Source of the DNA: Allium sativum
Taxonomy: Eukaryota; Streptophyta; Magnoliopsida; Asparagales; Amaryllidaceae
DNA length: 64,000 nucleotides
Reading direction: 5' to 3'
NCBI GenBank assembly: GCA_030737875.1
Contig: CM060912.1
Span: forward strand, 875,711,199-875,775,198
Below, one piece after another: positions 60,661 to 64,000 of the stretch; position 1 is the stretch's first letter; each line of letters starts with the position of its first letter. The notes under the pieces are model-generated. The model was not told where the DNA came from and searched no databases. It saw nothing but the letters and a program-made list of their open reading frames with translations. Position numbers and translations under genes: made by a program.

Positions 60661-61680
60661 ATGAACCTTGAGCACTAAGGAATTAGTCTATGATAGGTGA
60701 TAGGTTAAGTACATTTCATTTAATTCGATTTGAAATAAAGCGATTTTTATTTAATTTAAATAGATTTTGATTTGATTTCTGATTCGACTTGGAGCTTATC
60801 CATTTAAAATATATCGAGGTTCATCACTTAACATTATGAACCGCTATTTTAAACGTAATGACGGACGTTATAATGCTACAACACTATTCTGAACTCAACA
60901 GAAAATATTCTGAAATTTAATTTGAACGTGTAACAAACTGATAATTTCATCATTTTTTTTAATTCCAAAGTTATTATAATTTGAGTGAAAGAAAAAAAAA
61001 CTTGAAATAATTCATAGGGTATGGATTTGATTTCTAAATGTAACTTGAACGTGTACGTTGTGTTGAAATATAGAAATTAAAAACGATAACTAATCTAGTA
61101 TTTATATTGAAACAAACATGAAATCGATAAAAAGATTAATTCTTAAACTGAATATATTATTTAGAAGTAATCTAAATAATTATGGAATGAAAACGTCCTA
61201 GTTTACTTGTTTTGATTTTTTCGTTTTATACGGTTGATTTGCAGTAGCGGTAACCGGTATATCACTAATAATATTAAAATTTTAAGATATAAATTAAATT
61301 TTATTTCATATTTGAGATGCGTCTAGCTGGATATAGCAAGAGGATTAATTTTGTAGAAAAATAAACAAGTTTGTTTTGTGCCTGTCAAATTTAATTTGAC
61401 ATTTAATAAATAATTACGAATTGGAATGTCGTCAGAATTCAGGCGAATCTTGCCTAAATTACTAGATGGTATTCTGAGTAGAACGCCATTTTTCGTTTTA
61501 GAAAATTTGATAATGTATGAGTCGGAATCACTGATTTTAGCCAAAGTATGCAGAAAGGGGTAACAACAAATTTTCGTAAATGTTGTTTGTATATCTCGTA
61601 TTCTTCAAATTGATAGATATATATGAGTTACTTATATCATAAGAAGTGAAAATTAAATTAAATATCAGTCTAATTTAAAT
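60661..61680 (-). mobile_element. Probable T5 U3; right end not found
   Basis: AT-rich DNA upstream, in element sense, of the T5 TATA box. 60835-60930 resembles T2 38520-38580 (ACACTATTCTGAACTCAACAG against CCATTCTGAACTCACTGGAA). By analogy with T2 the U3 should be about 1 kb and end in GTTACA followed by TAAAG. No such end is visible, so the boundary given is approximate and T5 may be truncated. Confidence 0.4.
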
Positions 61681-62320
61681 TAGTAACAACACTTGTTATT
61701 TAACAAGGTCCTAAAGGACACTTGGATCTAAATTTGGCCATTAAACCAACATGTGTTAGTTAGCTCCTGAATACGTATCCACCCACGTTGCTCCTCTTAT
61801 ACACGTCCTCCTCTCTTTTCCTCTTTTACTCTTCACTTTCCTTTTTCTATCTGAGAAATCGTTTTCCCAAAAAAAATAAAAAAAATAAAAACAAATAAAA
61901 AGGGCAAGAAACGGTGCTTCACTCATTTGCTTTTTCCATTCGGTTGTCGCCTCACCTTTGCTCCACCGCTAGAGCCAACGCGCCGCACCACCAGGTGAAT
62001 CCATCTCCGGCCTGAACTCCGACTATGGCCACCGCGCTGACGAGGTTGTTTTGGGGTACCAGAAAAAGAAGAAGAAGGGGGAGGAACGCAAGACAGAAGC
62101 TTCAGCTAGACATCCTTCTTTCCTACACTCCTTTTCCATTCCTCTTTGTTTGTGCTGTAAGCCCTTTTGTTCTCTTCCTTGGTTTTTTTTTCTTTCATGT
62201 CTGTTATTATGCACCAGCTAATATATCTTGGTTACATATAGAAAAATCTAAATTTTAACCTTGAGGTTTAGCATGCTGGAGATTGTGTAGTTCCTAGGAC
62301 AAATTGTGTAGTGTTCCCTT
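61681..62320 (+). promoter_or_regulatory. Promoter/leader-like region with a short first-exon-like ORF
   Basis: CTCTTATACACGTCC (about 61794) is a weak TATA context followed by a CT-rich leader (61800-61860) and GC-rich DNA. ATG at 62025 opens a 77-codon frame (MATALTRLFWGTRKRRRRG...) with a basic cluster and a hydrophobic tail; TGTAAGCCC near 62156 could be a splice donor. It may be a host gene's first exon, or more likely, given the donor hairpin at 63101, the leader of T7. No protein family recognised. Confidence 0.3.
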
Positions 62321-62602
62321 GGGTTGCATGGTAGTAAAGGGGTTTGTGTATACTCATTTTTCCCTTAGTAAATTTCTCAAAATCCTTGCTACCTTCATGT
62401 CGATGAGGAGGTTTGCATGCACTTGCTTACTGTTACTTTATGGTAGATTAGCTATTATCTAACTTTCATGGGTAAAGTTCTTAGTGCATGTTACTGGCAT
62501 AATACAACATGTAAAGATATATAGATACGGAGAATAAAAAAAAGGGTAGAATTAGCAAGATAGACATTATAGGTACATACACTGGCATTTGGAAGAACAA
62601 CT

Positions 62603-62647
62603 TGCATTTGTCTATTTTAGATTGCATGCATGCATTGAATAGTATAT

Positions 62648-62699
<52 letters not shown>

Positions 62700-62776
62700 G
62701 GTGTAAGTGCATACGCTGGTTGAATGTATGAGGAGTACAAAGGTGCATTTGTCTATTTTGGATTGCATGCATGCAT
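62603..62776. repeat. 139-bp tandem duplication split by a TA microsatellite
   Basis: TGCATTTGTCTATTTTAGAT and TTGCATGCATGCATT occur at 62603-62637 and again at 62742-62776 with one change; ACATACACTGG and GCATACGCTGG precede each. The space between is largely a TA run (62642-62696). Confidence 0.8.
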
Positions 62777-63100
62777 TTTACATTGCTTAGCGGGTAGTTT
62801 GGAAAAGCACGAAGCTTTCTGTCAATCTTTCTTCACGTTCCAATTACAACCAAAAGTTGGTGTATTTGGGTGGTATATTATTGGCTTTAGAATTTAGAGG
62901 TCATTAGTTCAAGTCCTTGTAGTAACTTAATTTGTATTTTTGACAAAATTCGCAATTGGGTTTTATGAGGAAAAAAAAACATTGTGTAATGAACCATTCC
63001 ATTTTAATTATTTTAGGGAGATAATTTCTTCTATTCGTTAGCGTCATCGTGCCGTCGGCTTTTTCATTCACTTTTCGCATCGACCGAATTGCCACAAAAG

Positions 63101-63116
63101 GTGAGTTTCTACTCAC
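63101..63116 (+). promoter_or_regulatory. Donor-like hairpin of T7
   Basis: AAAGGTGAGTTTCTACTCAC: a strong plant 5' splice-site match with GTGAGT complementary to ACTCAC across four bases. Confidence 0.45.
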
Positions 63117-63318
63117 TCACAGACTAATTTTTTTTATTAAGTGAATTAAAGATTTGAAATGTTGAATGAAATGTTAGTTTCTCTAGAATTGTTTGCTTCG
63201 TGATTGTGCACGTGCAACACACACTATTATATCATATGACACAATATGGATGTATGTTTGACATGTTATGTTTATTTTTCTCATCATGCAAGTTCCCCCT
63301 TAAATTAGAAAAAACACT

Positions 63319-63443
63319 ACGGGTTGAAATGATACATACACGACCCCCTTATGTATTCGAATCGAATTGGGATGCGGGTTGAAATGATACATACCCGGGA
63401 TTTCGAATATTTTAAAGAACGGATTGAAATGATAAATATCCGT
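63319..63443 (+). repeat. Three TTGAAATGATA hairpin units of T7
   Basis: Unit 1, 63319-63342, weak stem; unit 2, 63375-63397, CGGGT pairs with ACCCG; unit 3, 63419-63443, ACGGAT pairs with ATCCGT. The shared loop TTGAAATGATA is kept while the stem bases change in pairs between units 2 and 3. Confidence 0.6.
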
Positions 63444-64000
63444 ATCACTTGACCATAGGATAGAAATTTTTTTATGGACACCGTGGTCAATAAAATTATT
63501 TTAAATAATTTACCGATTTTGGCAAGTTGAAGTTTTAAGGAAATTTTCTATATATCATAAAGAAAGTTAAAAGAAGTTTTTGCAAATTTTTCTTGAATGT
63601 TTATAAAGGGATCCAATTTGTATGAAAATAAGTTGTAAAGAGGGTTTCAAGTTAACACTTAAACTTTTATCTATCTAGATGAATTTTTCATAACTTTACG
63701 TTTATGATATGATAAATTTTGAATGGAATAATTTAATGTAAAGATTTGCAAAGATTTGGGAATGTTTCAAAGCTATTTTAATATATGATTTGTCAAATGA
63801 ATTTTCGCCACGTGAATGTAAGACGAATTTTGTCGGAATGAAAGTGTTTTCAAGTATGAAAGAATATGAATCTAAATCATGGTGAATAAGGGTTTAGTCA
63901 ACAAGTTAGAATTTAATGGATCATATTTTGATTTACAACAAATGTTAAAGTTTTTTTTTTTGGGTTTATTATATATAAAAAAAGGGATATGTAAATCCAA

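Larger units (their letters stand above)
63000..64000 (+). mobile_element. T7: plus-strand LTR fragment of the T2/T5 class
   Basis: The leader end CCACAAAAG is followed by GTGAGTTTCTACTCACTCAC, nearly the T2 donor hairpin (minus strand of 2914-2928) but on the plus strand. Some 220-340 bp downstream come three hairpin units (63319-63443), in the place where T2 and T5 have theirs. Then AT-rich DNA runs to the window end. Start and end are not visible. Confidence 0.45.

Noticed and set aside
62880..62940. SINE or tRNA B-box-like TAGTTCAAGTCC
   Set aside because: A single short match; no A box at the right distance, no acceptor stem, no A/T tail with target duplications.

Overview
This window looks like repeat-rich nuclear DNA from a flowering plant, probably a eudicot; the species cannot be told. 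The evidence is a plant-type chromovirus (Ty3/gypsy) with an initiator-Met-tRNA primer site, a decayed Ty1/copia polyprotein, and several gypsy-type elements with very long AT-rich LTRs. I see no convincing host gene. All recognisable coding capacity belongs to two broken retrotransposons (T3 and T1), plus a protease relic in T6.

Layout by nesting. T1, a copia element on the + strand (39169-44473), is the oldest layer. T2, a minus-strand gypsy-type element with LTRs of about 6.3 kb, is inserted in the T1 gag. Its 5' LTR is 32858-39168, its internal region 31372-32857, and its 3' LTR is the three blocks 1-2977, 19164-19452 and 29353-31371; about 1.06 kb of that LTR lies left of the window. Two elements sit inside this 3' LTR. 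T4 (2983-19158, minus strand, TSD ATACT) has two nearly identical 7.9-kb LTRs and only 348 bp between them. T3 (19458-29347, plus strand, TSD ATTAC) is a chromovirus with 2.57-kb LTRs and a damaged gag-pol. The other T2 LTR carries the unoccupied form of both targets, which proves the two insertions.

Right of T1, T5 (from 44474, minus strand) is a relative of T2 whose right end I could not fix. It is split at 45252-55927 by T6 (minus strand, TSD TTCAA), with LTRs of about 4.15 kb and a 2.36-kb internal region holding two decayed copies of a gag-protease junction. From about 61.7 kb to the window end there is promoter/leader-like DNA and then a plus-strand member of the T2/T5 class (T7) that runs out of the window.

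Common theme. T2, T4 and T6 have no usable coding capacity but keep gypsy replication signals: tRNA-iMet PBS, a polypurine tract preceded by a GGACGAAA-type box like that of T3, and TG...CA ends. Each LTR carries, in element sense, a TATA box, a gene-like leader, a splice-donor-like site, and then several kb rich in conserved hairpins: PBS-adjacent hairpins, twin 112-120-bp stem-loops, a GGTTAAG/CTTAACC hairpin array, and a donor buried in a GTGAGT/ACTCAC palindrome. The best candidate for something undescribed is this set of giant-LTR, nearly body-less elements with shared, covarying RNA-like structures, perhaps mobilised in trans by a T3-like chromovirus. Annotation stops at family level because no database search was possible.
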